Origin: Amycolatopsis orientalis DSM 40040 = KCTC 9412
Lineage (GTDB): Bacteria; Actinomycetota; Actinomycetes; Mycobacteriales; Pseudonocardiaceae
Reading direction: 5' to 3'
Assembly (NCBI RefSeq): GCF_000478275.1
Contig: NZ_ASJB01000030.1
Coordinates: 1-64,000, forward strand
Length of the DNA stretch: 64,000 nt
The notes beneath the pieces are model-generated. The model ran no database searches, was not told the DNA's origin, and worked only from the letters and a program-made list of their open reading frames with translations. Within the stretch, counting starts at the first letter, position 1, and each line of letters begins with the position of its first letter. The translations under genes were made by a program, and so were the position numbers. Below, piece by piece: positions 7,586 through 14,772 of the stretch.

Positions 7586-9214
7586 TCAGTTGTCCGAGAG
7601 GACGAGCTGCGCGCCCATCTCGCCGATCATGATGGCGGGCGCGTTGGTGTTGCCGCCGGTGATCGACGGCATGATCGAGGCGTCGCAGACCCGCAGGCCT
7701 TCGACCCCGCGGACCTTGAGGTCGGGGCCGACGACCGCGAGTTCGTCGACACCCATCCGGCAGGTGCCGACGCCGTGGTAGACCGAGGTCGCGCGGTTCA
7801 GGATCGCGTCACGCAATTCCTGGCCCCGCAACGCCTTGCCCGGGTGGAGCTCTTCCTTGATCGAGCCGTTGAACGCCCGCGAGGCGAAGATCTCGCGGAC
7901 CATCTCCGATCCCTCGCCGAGTACTTCGAGGTCGGCCGGGTCGGACAGGTACTGGAAGTCGATGAGCGGCGCCGCCGTGGGATCGGCCGAGGCGAGGCGC
8001 AGCGTGCCGCGGCTCTTCGGGTAGATCAACGTGGTCAGCACGGTGAGCGCCGGCCGCTTGTCGACGTCGTGCCGGATCGGCGCGTCCTGGTTCGGCGTCA
8101 CGTACGCCCACGGCAGGAGGTGCAGCTGCAGATCGGGGACCGAGGTGGCCTGGGAGGTCTTGAGGAAGGCGACCGCCTCGAAGACCGAGTTCGCCAGGAA
8201 GGTCGTGCCGGGCCGCATCAGTTCCCTGACGAGGCCGCGCGCGAAATACGGCGGCGTGCCCTTGTTCTTGCTCGACGACACGTGGAACGTCAGCGCGTGG
8301 AACATGTGGTCGTGCAGGTTGTCGCCGACCGGGAGATCCGCGAGTACGTCGATGCCGTGCTCCTTCAGGTGCTCGGCGTGGCCGATGCCGGAGAGCATCA
8401 GCAGCTGCGCAGATCCGACGAAGCCGGCCGAGAGGATGACCTCCTTGCCCGCGCGCAGCGTGCGGTGGCCCCCATCGGCGTCGACGACCTCGACCCCGAC
8501 GGCACGGCCGTTCTCGATCAGCACCTTCTTCGCCAGCACCCCGGACTGGACCTGGAGGGTGGCGGGCGCGAGATGGTGGATGTAGCCGCGCGAGGCGCTG
8601 TAGCGCAGGCCGTCGGCGGCGTTCTGCTGCATCCGGCTGACGCCCTCCTGCGACTCGGCGTTGTAGTCGTCGAGGATGTCGCAGCCGATCGCGTCCGCGG
8701 TCGCCTGGACGAACTGGAGCGTGCCCTCCTGCGGGATCTTGTTGCGGGTGACCCGGATCGGCCCGCCCGCGCCCCGGAACGCGTTCTCGCCGTCCTCGAA
8801 GTCCTCCATCCGCTTGTACGCGGCGTTGACGCTGTTGGCGTCCCAGCCCTTGTTGCCTTCAGCGGCCCAGGAGTCGAAGTTGGCGCGGTTGCCGCGGACG
8901 TAGACCATGCCGTTGATGGAGCTGGAGCCGCCGACCACCTTGCCGCGTGGCACCGGCATCCGGCGATCGAGAACATGTTTCTGCGGCACCGAGTAGTAGC
9001 CCCAGTCGAAGGGCTTCTTGAGCTGGGGCACCGCGTGCATCGGGCCGACCAGACCCGGCTTCTTGACGAGCATCCTCTCGTCGCTTTTGCCCGCTTCGAG
9101 CACGATCACGCTGGCACCGGCCTCCGCCAGCCTGCCCGCGATCGCGGCACCCGAGCTGCCCGATCCGACGACCACGTAATCGGCCTCGTCGCCGCGCGGC
9201 GCCCTGTTCGCCAT
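7586..9214 (-). CDS. GMC-family FAD oxidoreductase (choline-dehydrogenase-like)
   Basis: This 542-residue flavoprotein alcohol oxidase/dehydrogenase has the FAD loop YVVVGSGSSGAAIAGRL with GxGxxG at 17-22, followed by VIVLEAG. The second signature is GKVVGGSSSINGMVYVRG, and the C-terminus has YHGVGTCRMG with the active-site His and GGNTNAPAIMIGE. ATG 9214 was chosen because AGGAG precedes it; an upstream GTG at 9235 would add seven residues. It is the first gene of the GMC-ALDH operon and lies directly downstream of a KstR-type palindrome. Natural substrate unknown; a sterol- or fatty-alcohol-like compound fits the operator and neighbours. Confidence 0.93.
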   Translation of the reverse strand: MANRAPRGDEADYVVVGSGSSGAAIAGRLAEAGASVIVLEAGKSDERMLVKKPGLVGPMHAVPQLKKPFDWGYYSVPQKHVLDRRMPVPRGKVVGGSSSINGMVYVRGNRANFDSWAAEGNKGWDANSVNAAYKRMEDFEDGENAFRGAGGPIRVTRNKIPQEGTLQFVQATADAIGCDILDDYNAESQEGVSRMQQNAADGLRYSASRGYIHHLAPATLQVQSGVLAKKVLIENGRAVGVEVVDADGGHRTLRAGKEVILSAGFVGSAQLLMLSGIGHAEHLKEHGIDVLADLPVGDNLHDHMFHALTFHVSSSKNKGTPPYFARGLVRELMRPGTTFLANSVFEAVAFLKTSQATSVPDLQLHLLPWAYVTPNQDAPIRHDVDKRPALTVLTTLIYPKSRGTLRLASADPTAAPLIDFQYLSDPADLEVLGEGSEMVREIFASRAFNGSIKEELHPGKALRGQELRDAILNRATSVYHGVGTCRMGVDELAVVGPDLKVRGVEGLRVCDASIMPSITGGNTNAPAIMIGEMGAQLVLSDN

Positions 9215-9242
9215 TTCCGCTCCTCGGTCAGCCACCGTGCAG

Positions 9243-9262
9243 AACTATAACCTGTTCTAGTT
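9243..9262. promoter_or_regulatory. KstR-type operator upstream of the GMC-ALDH operon
   Basis: TATAACCTGTTCTA (9246-9259) matches the KstR consensus TnnAACnnGTTnnA at every fixed position, and the flanks extend it to a 20-bp imperfect palindrome (AACTA...TAGTT outer arms). It starts 32 bases upstream of the GMC start codon. KstR is the TetR-family repressor of sterol catabolism in mycolic-acid actinobacteria; no kstR gene is in this window. Confidence 0.65.
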
Positions 9263-9324
9263 CTGTCACCGTATAGCGAGACCGTCCGGTTCCGCAATGG
9301 CGTGTCGGGGCCCAGGACGCGAAC

Positions 9325-9357
9325 GGGGCGGCCCCTCCGCGCGGGAGAGGCCGCCCC
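9325..9357 (-). terminator. GC-rich hairpin terminator after the luciferase-like gene
   Basis: GGGGCGGCC at 9325-9333 pairs with GGCCGCCCC at 9349-9357, with a further partial inner stem. It lies 20 bases beyond the stop of the leftward luciferase-like gene and before the GMC promoter. There is no T-run, as in many actinomycete terminators. Confidence 0.75.
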
Positions 9358-9376
9358 GAGCCGGTCTTCGCGGCCG

Positions 9377-10216
9377 TCAGCGCAGCGGTTCGAGCGCCTT
9401 CGCCAGCGGCTCCAGGACCGCGGGCGTGTGCGGCGGCGGCAGGTAGACGATCGCCAGATCGAGACCCACCTCGCCGAGAGCTTCGGCGTCGGCGGCGACC
9501 TTGGCGTAGTCCCCGTCCGCGCCGAGGCGGACGTGCGCGGACAGCGTGATCTCGCCCGGGTCCCGTCCGATGTCGGCGCAGTGGCGGTGCAGCACGTCGC
9601 GCTTGTGCGCGAACTCCTCGGGCGTACCGCCCACGAAGTTCCAGTGCTGCGCGTACTTCGCGGTCGTCCGCAGCGTCCGCTTCTCGCCGCTGCCCCCGAT
9701 GCAGATCGGCGGATGCGGCTTCTGCACACCCTTCGGTTCACAACGGGCGTCGGTCAGCTGGTAGTGCTCGCCCTGGAAGGTGGTGGTCTCCTGGGTCAGC
9801 AGGCCGACGAGCACCTCGCAGGCTTCCTCGAACCGGTCGCTGCGTTCCTTGACGGTGCCGAGTTCCATACCGTACGCGCCGGATTCCTCCTCGTTCCAGC
9901 CCGCGCCGATCCCGATCTCCAGCCTGCCGCCGGAGACGATGTCGAGGGTGGCGGCCATGTTCGCGAGGAGCGCGGGGTGACGGTAGTGGATCCCGCTGAC
10001 CAGCGTGCCCAGCCGGAGCCGTTTCGTGGCCTGCGCGAGGGCGGTCAGGGTCACCCACCCTTCCAGGCAAGGACCGGTCGAATCCGAGAAAATGGGATAG
10101 AAGTGATCGAAGGTCCACGCGGATTCGAAAACGTCGATCTCGTCGGCGGCCTGCCAGACGGCGAGCATGTCCGACCAAACGGTGTCCTGGGGCGAAGTCT
10201 TGATGGCGAATCGCAT
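9377..10216 (-). CDS. LLM-class (F420-dependent type) oxidoreductase
   Basis: This 279-residue luciferase-like monooxygenase-fold enzyme has ESAWTFDHFYPIFSDSTGPC, LGTLVSGIHYRHPALLAN, the highly conserved RLEIGIGAGWNEEESGAYG and PPICIGGSGEKRTLR. Together these fit the F420-dependent branch in actinobacteria. The protein begins with a canonical barrel strand MRFAIKT. It follows the acyl-CoA dehydrogenase / CoA transferase pair on the same strand after 54 bases and is followed by a strong hairpin, so it is probably the last gene of that operon. The reaction (hydride transfer from reduced F420 or flavin to a small ketone, ene or nitro group) is a family inference. Confidence 0.88.
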   Translation of the reverse strand: MRFAIKTSPQDTVWSDMLAVWQAADEIDVFESAWTFDHFYPIFSDSTGPCLEGWVTLTALAQATKRLRLGTLVSGIHYRHPALLANMAATLDIVSGGRLEIGIGAGWNEEESGAYGMELGTVKERSDRFEEACEVLVGLLTQETTTFQGEHYQLTDARCEPKGVQKPHPPICIGGSGEKRTLRTTAKYAQHWNFVGGTPEEFAHKRDVLHRHCADIGRDPGEITLSAHVRLGADGDYAKVAADAEALGEVGLDLAIVYLPPPHTPAVLEPLAKALEPLR

Positions 10217-10270
10217 GATTTCGATCGTAAACCTGGAGTTCCTCCAGTCGCCCGCCCGGAATCCGCGCCG

Positions 10271-11440
10271 TCAGCAGCCCGCGATACCGCGGCGGAGGTA
10301 GTCGTCAGCGTCCACACCGGACTCGACGAGCAAGGCGTGCGTGTGCTGTCCGAGCGCGGGAACATCGCCCATGCGGGCCTCGACGTCGGCGAAGGTCACC
10401 GGCGGCAGCAGGGCGTCGACCTGAGCGAATTCGGTGCCCACCTTGCGCCAGCGGTCACGGGCCCGTAATTGGGGGTGATCGACGACCTGGCCGACGTCCT
10501 TCAGCTGCGCCGCGGGGACACCCGCGTCGGCGAGCCGGGCATCGAGTTCTGCGTTGGTCCACCGAACCGTCCGGGCGGCGACGGCGGCGTCGCATTCGGC
10601 GCGATGCGCGACCCTGGCGACATTGGTGACGAACCGCGGATCGTCGGCGAGTCCGGGCGCGTCGAGGACGTCGGTGACGAGCGTGCGCCAGCCGGTGTCG
10701 TTCTGGACGCCGATCAGCAGCCGGCCGTCGCGGGTGGGATACGCGTCGTACGGGGCGATCGAGCTGTGGCTCAAGCCCATCCGCACGGGCTGGTTCCCGG
10801 CGTACATCTGGGTGTAGAGCGCGTACCCCATCCACTCGACGGTGGCTTCGAGCATGGAGACCTCGATGGTCGCACCCTCGCCGGTACGCCAGCGCCGCAG
10901 CAACGCGGCCAGCACGGCCTGCGAGCAGTACATCCCGGAGGCGATGTCGGCGGTCGGGATCCCGGTCTTCACCGGGGTTTCCGGCGTGCCGGTGATCGCG
11001 ATGAGCCCGGCTTCGGCCTGGATGAGCATGTCGTAGGCCTTGCGGTGCTCCATCGGCCCGCCGGTGCCGAAGCCGGAGAGGTTCACCACGACCAGCTCGG
11101 GCCGCCCGGCCCGCAGATCGCCGAAGCCGAGCCGGTCCGCCGCGCCGGGCGCGAGGTTCTGCAGGAACACGTCCGCCTTCGCCACCAGCCGCCGGACGAC
11201 GTCGCGGCCCTCGGCGGTCTTGAGGTCGAGGGCGATCGACTCCTTGCCGCGGTTGAGCCAGACGAAATGCGCGCCGGTGCCGTGAACGGCATGGTCGTAA
11301 CCGCGCGCGAAGTCGCCGCCTTCGACACGCTCGACCTTGATCACCCGGGCGCCGAGATCGGCGAGAGTGCGCGTGGCCAGCGGCGCGGCGACCGCCTGCT
11401 CGATGGCGACGACGGTGACCCCGTCAAGCGGGCGGGTCAT
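10271..11440 (-). CDS. Family III CoA-transferase (CaiB/BaiF type)
   Basis: This 389-residue enzyme moves CoA between carboxylates. It has the family start PLDGVTVVAIEQAVAAPLATRTLADLGARVIKVER, GGDFARGYD, FVWLNRGKESIALDLK and the active-site region KAYDMLIQAEAGLIAITG, in which the Asp before Met-Leu aligns with the catalytic aspartate of formyl-CoA transferase. TGIPTADIASGMYC is also conserved. It overlaps the acyl-CoA dehydrogenase gene by four bases, so the two are translationally coupled. It probably activates or recycles the acid processed by the neighbouring pathway; donor and acceptor are unknown. Confidence 0.92.
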   Translation of the reverse strand: MTRPLDGVTVVAIEQAVAAPLATRTLADLGARVIKVERVEGGDFARGYDHAVHGTGAHFVWLNRGKESIALDLKTAEGRDVVRRLVAKADVFLQNLAPGAADRLGFGDLRAGRPELVVVNLSGFGTGGPMEHRKAYDMLIQAEAGLIAITGTPETPVKTGIPTADIASGMYCSQAVLAALLRRWRTGEGATIEVSMLEATVEWMGYALYTQMYAGNQPVRMGLSHSSIAPYDAYPTRDGRLLIGVQNDTGWRTLVTDVLDAPGLADDPRFVTNVARVAHRAECDAAVAARTVRWTNAELDARLADAGVPAAQLKDVGQVVDHPQLRARDRWRKVGTEFAQVDALLPPVTFADVEARMGDVPALGQHTHALLVESGVDADDYLRRGIAGC

Positions 11441-12612
11441 GCCTTCTTCTTCTCGGCTCGTACCAGTCCACCGCCGATGATCAGGCGCTGGATCTCGCTG
11501 GTGCCCTCGTAAAGCCGCATCAACCGGACGTCACGGTAGATCCGCTCGACCGGGACCTCACGCAGGTAGCCGCTACCGCCGTGGACCTGCACCGCCAGAT
11601 CCGCGGCCTTGCCCGCCATCTCGGTACAGAACAACTTCGCCGCCGACGGCGCGATCCGCCGATCCTCACCGGTCACATACAGCCGCGCGGCCTCGCGGGC
11701 GAGCGCGCGACCGGCCAGCACACCGGTCTGCTGATCGGCGATCATCGCCTGCACCAGCTGGAAATCCCCGATCGGGGTACCGCCCTGGGTGGCGGTGGCC
11801 GCGTAGGAGACCGACTCGTCGAGCGCCCGCCGCGCGGTGCCGACGGCCAGCCCCGCCATATGGATCCGGCCGCGCGCCAGCGACGTCATCGCCGCCTTGT
11901 AACCGACCTCGCCGTCCCCGCCGACCAGCGCCTCCGGCCCCACGCGGACCTGCGAGAACGTGACATCCGCCGTACGCGACCCCTCCTGCCCCATCTTCGC
12001 GTCCTTCGGGCCGACCTGGATCCCCGGCGTGTCCGCGGGCACGAGGAACACCGCGATCCCCGTCCCGGACTCCGACGCCGGCCGGGTCCGGGCGAACACC
12101 ACGAACAACCCGGCCTCGGTGGCGTTGGTGATGAACTGCTTGCCGCCGTCGATGATCCAGCCGTCACCGTCCGCTTTCGCGGTGGTCCGCAGACCCGCCG
12201 GATTGGATCCGGCACCGGGCTCGGTGAGCGCGAAGGACGCCACGACGTCGCCCGACGCGATCCCGGGCAGCCACCGGGCCCGCTGCTCCCCCGTGCCGAA
12301 CCCGACCAGGACCTGCCCCGCGATGCCGTTGTTCGTGCCGAACATCGACCGCAGCGCCAAGGAGGTGTACCCCAGCACCATGGCCACCTCGACGTCCTGG
12401 ACGAGGTCCAGGCCGAGACCGCCCCACTCCTGCGGGATCGCGTAGCCGAACAGCCCCATCTCGGCGGCCTGCGCCCGCAGATCGGCCGGGATGGCGTCCG
12501 TGGCCATGATCTCGCGTTCGCGAGGCATCACGCGGCCGCGCACGAAGTCGTCGATCTGGCCGAGCACGTCCGCGAACACGTCGTCGGGAACGTCGGGGTT
12601 GCCGGTGTACAT
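11437..12612 (-). CDS. Acyl-CoA dehydrogenase
   Basis: This 391-residue flavoenzyme introduces the alpha-beta double bond into an acyl-CoA. The FAD/substrate motif ASFALTEPGAGSNPAGLRT, DGWIIDGGKQFITNA, the conserved QVHGGSGYLREVPVERIYRD and the C-terminal LYEGTSEIQRLIIG, which holds the usual catalytic Glu, are all intact. ATG 12612 follows AGTAGGA closely; a TTG at 12630 would add six residues. It leads a three-gene operon with the CoA transferase and the luciferase-like enzyme. The upstream 70 bases contain two palindromes that may be operators. Confidence 0.93.
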   Translation of the reverse strand: MYTGNPDVPDDVFADVLGQIDDFVRGRVMPREREIMATDAIPADLRAQAAEMGLFGYAIPQEWGGLGLDLVQDVEVAMVLGYTSLALRSMFGTNNGIAGQVLVGFGTGEQRARWLPGIASGDVVASFALTEPGAGSNPAGLRTTAKADGDGWIIDGGKQFITNATEAGLFVVFARTRPASESGTGIAVFLVPADTPGIQVGPKDAKMGQEGSRTADVTFSQVRVGPEALVGGDGEVGYKAAMTSLARGRIHMAGLAVGTARRALDESVSYAATATQGGTPIGDFQLVQAMIADQQTGVLAGRALAREAARLYVTGEDRRIAPSAAKLFCTEMAGKAADLAVQVHGGSGYLREVPVERIYRDVRLMRLYEGTSEIQRLIIGGGLVRAEKKKA

Positions 12613-12623
12613 AGTCCTACTAT

Positions 12624-12659
12624 CGATCAACCATTAAGATCGGTCCAATACCCAATTGG
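12624..12659. promoter_or_regulatory. Two nested palindromes upstream of the acyl-CoA dehydrogenase operon
   Basis: CGATC (12624-12628) pairs with GATCG (12638-12642), and CCAAT (12645-12649) pairs with ATTGG (12655-12659); CCAATTGG at 12652-12659 is itself a palindrome. The pattern suits a TetR or FadR-like repressor, but no consensus was recognised. Confidence 0.4.
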
Positions 12660-12684
12660 TCGCTCTGCGATACCGTCAAGGTAA

Positions 12685-13350
12685 TTATGCGCCGGTAAGG
12701 ATGCTCAGCCGGTAGGCCGACAGGACCCGGTTGACCGGCAAGAAGTACGAGGTTCCGCCGGTGGCGCAGGTGCCGCTGCCGCCGACCAGGACGCCCTGCG
12801 CCTGCGTGCCGCTGACGAACGGTCCACCCGTGTCACCGGGCTCCGCGCAGACGGACGTGCGAGTCAGCCCGGTCAGGGTCCCTCCCGGGAAAGTGATCGT
12901 CTGGTTCTTCGCCAGGATCACCCCGCACCGCCAGCCGGTGGTCAAACCGTATCTGCACACCGACGCGCCCACCGCCGCCTCGGTGGCCCCGGTAATCGTC
13001 ACGCGGCTGTCCACCGGCGGGATCGACCCGACCAGCCGCCAGTCGGCCGTGTTGGTCACCCGGATGACGATCGCGCCGCTCGGCGGGAACTGCGCCGCCG
13101 CGACGACCCCGACCACGCGGCCCGCGCTGCTGACGGTGTCACCCGGCCTGCCGCAGGCGGCGCTCGCGATCAGGTACCCGACGTTCCCCGCGACGGCGGC
13201 GAATCCGGCGGTGCACCGGGACGCCGCGCCCACCTGCAACGCGCTCCCGCCGCCGAGCGGGGCGGGAGCGTCCGCTTGCGCGACGGGCGGCATCGCGAGG
13301 CAGAAGACCAGGACCAAACCGAGCAGACAGCGGAATCGGGTCAGGCTCAT
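12685..13350 (-). CDS. Secreted streptogrisin-fold (S1) protein lacking the catalytic triad
   Basis: This 221-residue exported protein starts at ATG 13350 behind GGAGGG. A signal peptide (LLGLVLVFCLAMPPVAQADA) is followed by a chymotrypsin-like domain of the streptogrisin / alpha-lytic type: SRCTAGF, TTGWRCGVI, VCAEPGDTGGPFVSG and GGSGTCATGGTSYFLPV align well with that group. All three catalytic positions are changed. LTAGHC has become LIASAAC (His to Ala), the Asp position reads PPSGAIVIR, and GDSGG is GDTGG (Ser to Thr). The disulfide cysteines remain. It is therefore probably a non-catalytic binding protein or inhibitor-type homologue. Confidence 0.85.
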   Translation of the reverse strand: MSLTRFRCLLGLVLVFCLAMPPVAQADAPAPLGGGSALQVGAASRCTAGFAAVAGNVGYLIASAACGRPGDTVSSAGRVVGVVAAAQFPPSGAIVIRVTNTADWRLVGSIPPVDSRVTITGATEAAVGASVCRYGLTTGWRCGVILAKNQTITFPGGTLTGLTRTSVCAEPGDTGGPFVSGTQAQGVLVGGSGTCATGGTSYFLPVNRVLSAYRLSILTGA

Positions 13351-13415
13351 GGGACCCTCCGATAGCCGGGGACGTACCTCGATCCTAACCAGCCACGGCA
13401 CCGCCAATCGCGCGT

Positions 13416-14438
13416 TCAGCGCCAGCCGAGCTCCGGCGCCACGTGGGTCAAGATGCTCTCCAGCACGTGGGCGTTGTACTCGACGCCGAGCTGGTTCGGA
13501 ATGGTCAGCAACAACGTGTCCGCCGCCTGGATCGCCTCGTCCGCCTTGAGTTCGCGCACCAGCTCGTCCGGCTCGGCGGCGTAGGAACGCCCGAAGATCG
13601 CCCTGGTTGTCTCGTCGATCATGCCGACCTGATCACGCGAGTTCCTGTCGCGGCCGAAGTAAGCGCGGTCGAGGTCGTTGGTCAGCGCGAAGATACTGCG
13701 GCTGACCGACACCCGCGGCTCCCGCACGTGACCCGCCTCCTTCCACGCTTCGCGATAGGCCTCGATCTGCTTACGCTGCTGGACATGCAGCGGCTCGCCC
13801 GTCTCGTCGTCCTTGAGCGTCGAGCTCTGCAGGTTCATGCCCTGCTCCGCCGCCCAAACCGCCGTCGCGTTCGAACTGGACCCCCACCAGATCCGCTCGC
13901 GCAGCCCCTCGGAGTACGGCTCCAGCCGCAGCAACCCCGGCGGATTGGGGAACATCGGCCGCGGGTTCGGCTGGGCGAAGCCCTCACCCTCGAGCAGCTT
14001 CAGAAAGACCTCGGTACGCTGCCGGGCCATGTCCGCGGCGGTCTCGCCCTCCGCGGGCGCGTACCCGAAGTAGCGCCAGCCGTCGATCACCTGCTCCGGA
14101 GACCCCCGGCTGACCCCGAGCTGAAGCCTGCCGTTGGAGATGAGGTCGGCGGCACCGGCGTCCTCGGCCATGTACATCGGGTTCTCGTACCGCATGTCGA
14201 TCACGCCGGTCCCGATCTCGATCTTCGAGGTCCGGGCACCGATCGCGGCAAGCAACGGGAAGGGACTCCCCGCCTGCCGCGCGAAGTGGTGCACGCGGAA
14301 GTACGCGCCGTCGACCCCAAGCTCCTCGGCCGCGACAGCCAGGTCGATCGACTGATGCAGGAAGTCGGCGGCCGACCGGGTCTCGGAGTGCGCGCTCGCC
14401 GACCAGTGGCCGAACGAGAGGAAACCAATCTTCTTCAC
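13416..14438 (-). CDS. LLM-class flavin-dependent oxidoreductase
   Basis: This 340-residue bacterial-luciferase-fold enzyme has KKIGFLSFGHW at the first strand, GVDGAYFRVHHFARQAGSPFPLLAAIGART, IEIGTGVIDMRYENPMYMAEDAGAADLISNGRLQLGVSRG and WWGSSSNATAVWAA. The GTG at 14438 was chosen because it places the first beta strand at the N-terminus; an upstream ATG at 14498 would add a basic unrelated tail. Nothing neighbouring shares its strand closely enough to form an operon. The substrate is unknown. It is the last chromosomal gene before the tRNA-Leu integration site. Confidence 0.9.
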   Translation of the reverse strand: MKKIGFLSFGHWSASAHSETRSAADFLHQSIDLAVAAEELGVDGAYFRVHHFARQAGSPFPLLAAIGARTSKIEIGTGVIDMRYENPMYMAEDAGAADLISNGRLQLGVSRGSPEQVIDGWRYFGYAPAEGETAADMARQRTEVFLKLLEGEGFAQPNPRPMFPNPPGLLRLEPYSEGLRERIWWGSSSNATAVWAAEQGMNLQSSTLKDDETGEPLHVQQRKQIEAYREAWKEAGHVREPRVSVSRSIFALTNDLDRAYFGRDRNSRDQVGMIDETTRAIFGRSYAAEPDELVRELKADEAIQAADTLLLTIPNQLGVEYNAHVLESILTHVAPELGWR

Positions 14439-14668
14439 AGCACGTGTAAGCGCCCGATGGCCGGGTTTGATTCCCGGTCTCCACGGCCACTTGGCCACTC
14501 TGTGCGATCGCTGGTCACCCTATGCTTTTTCGCCCCTTGACCTGCGAAGTTTTGATCTGTAGCGCCTCGGTCGGCGGCTCCAGGATGGCCGGAGGGTAAC
14601 CGGACATAGTCTCAACGTGAGTCCTCGTGACTATAAGTACCCCCCTGATTCGGGCCTTCCAGGGGACG

Positions 14669-14674
14669 TATACT
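14669..14674 (+). promoter_or_regulatory. -10 element of the tRNA-Leu promoter
   Basis: TATACT lies 14 bases upstream of the mature tRNA 5-prime end, in the right place for a short leader. The -35 (around 14646-14651, TGATTC) is weak. Confidence 0.5.
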
Positions 14675-14688
14675 CTCTTCATCAGCAA

Positions 14689-14772
14689 GTCCGAGTGGCG
14701 GAATGGCAGACGCGCTAGCTTGAGGTGCTAGTGTCCTTAACGGACGTGGGGGTTCAAGTCCCCCCTCGGACA
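14689..14772 (+). tRNA. tRNA-Leu (anticodon GAG)
   Basis: An 84-nt class II tRNA. Acceptor arms are GTCCGAG at 14689-14695 and CTCGGAC at 14765-14771, with discriminator A at 14772. The anticodon stem CTAGC/GCTAG closes the seven-base loop TTGAGGT, giving anticodon GAG. A long variable arm (TGTCCTTAACGGACG) and a T-arm GGGGGTTCAAGTCCCCC follow. CCA is not encoded. The gene is intact, so the element beside it restored or preserved the 3-prime end on integration. Confidence 0.96.
14754..14772. other. Candidate attL overlap of the integrase stop with the tRNA-Leu 3-prime end
   Basis: The integrase stop codon (14754-14756) and its last five codons (VRGGT) are antisense to the tRNA T-arm and acceptor stem. 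The crossover core must be in or beside this stretch. In the excised circle the integrase would end on different sequence. Serine-integrase cores can be only a few bases, so the partner site cannot be found by eye. Confidence 0.5.

Noticed and set aside
14456..14487. T-arm-like hairpin CCGGG-TTTGATT-CCCGG that looked like the end of a second tRNA
   Set aside because: The near-invariant C of the T-loop is T, no matching acceptor strand or anticodon arm was found upstream, and the region overlaps a good coding start.
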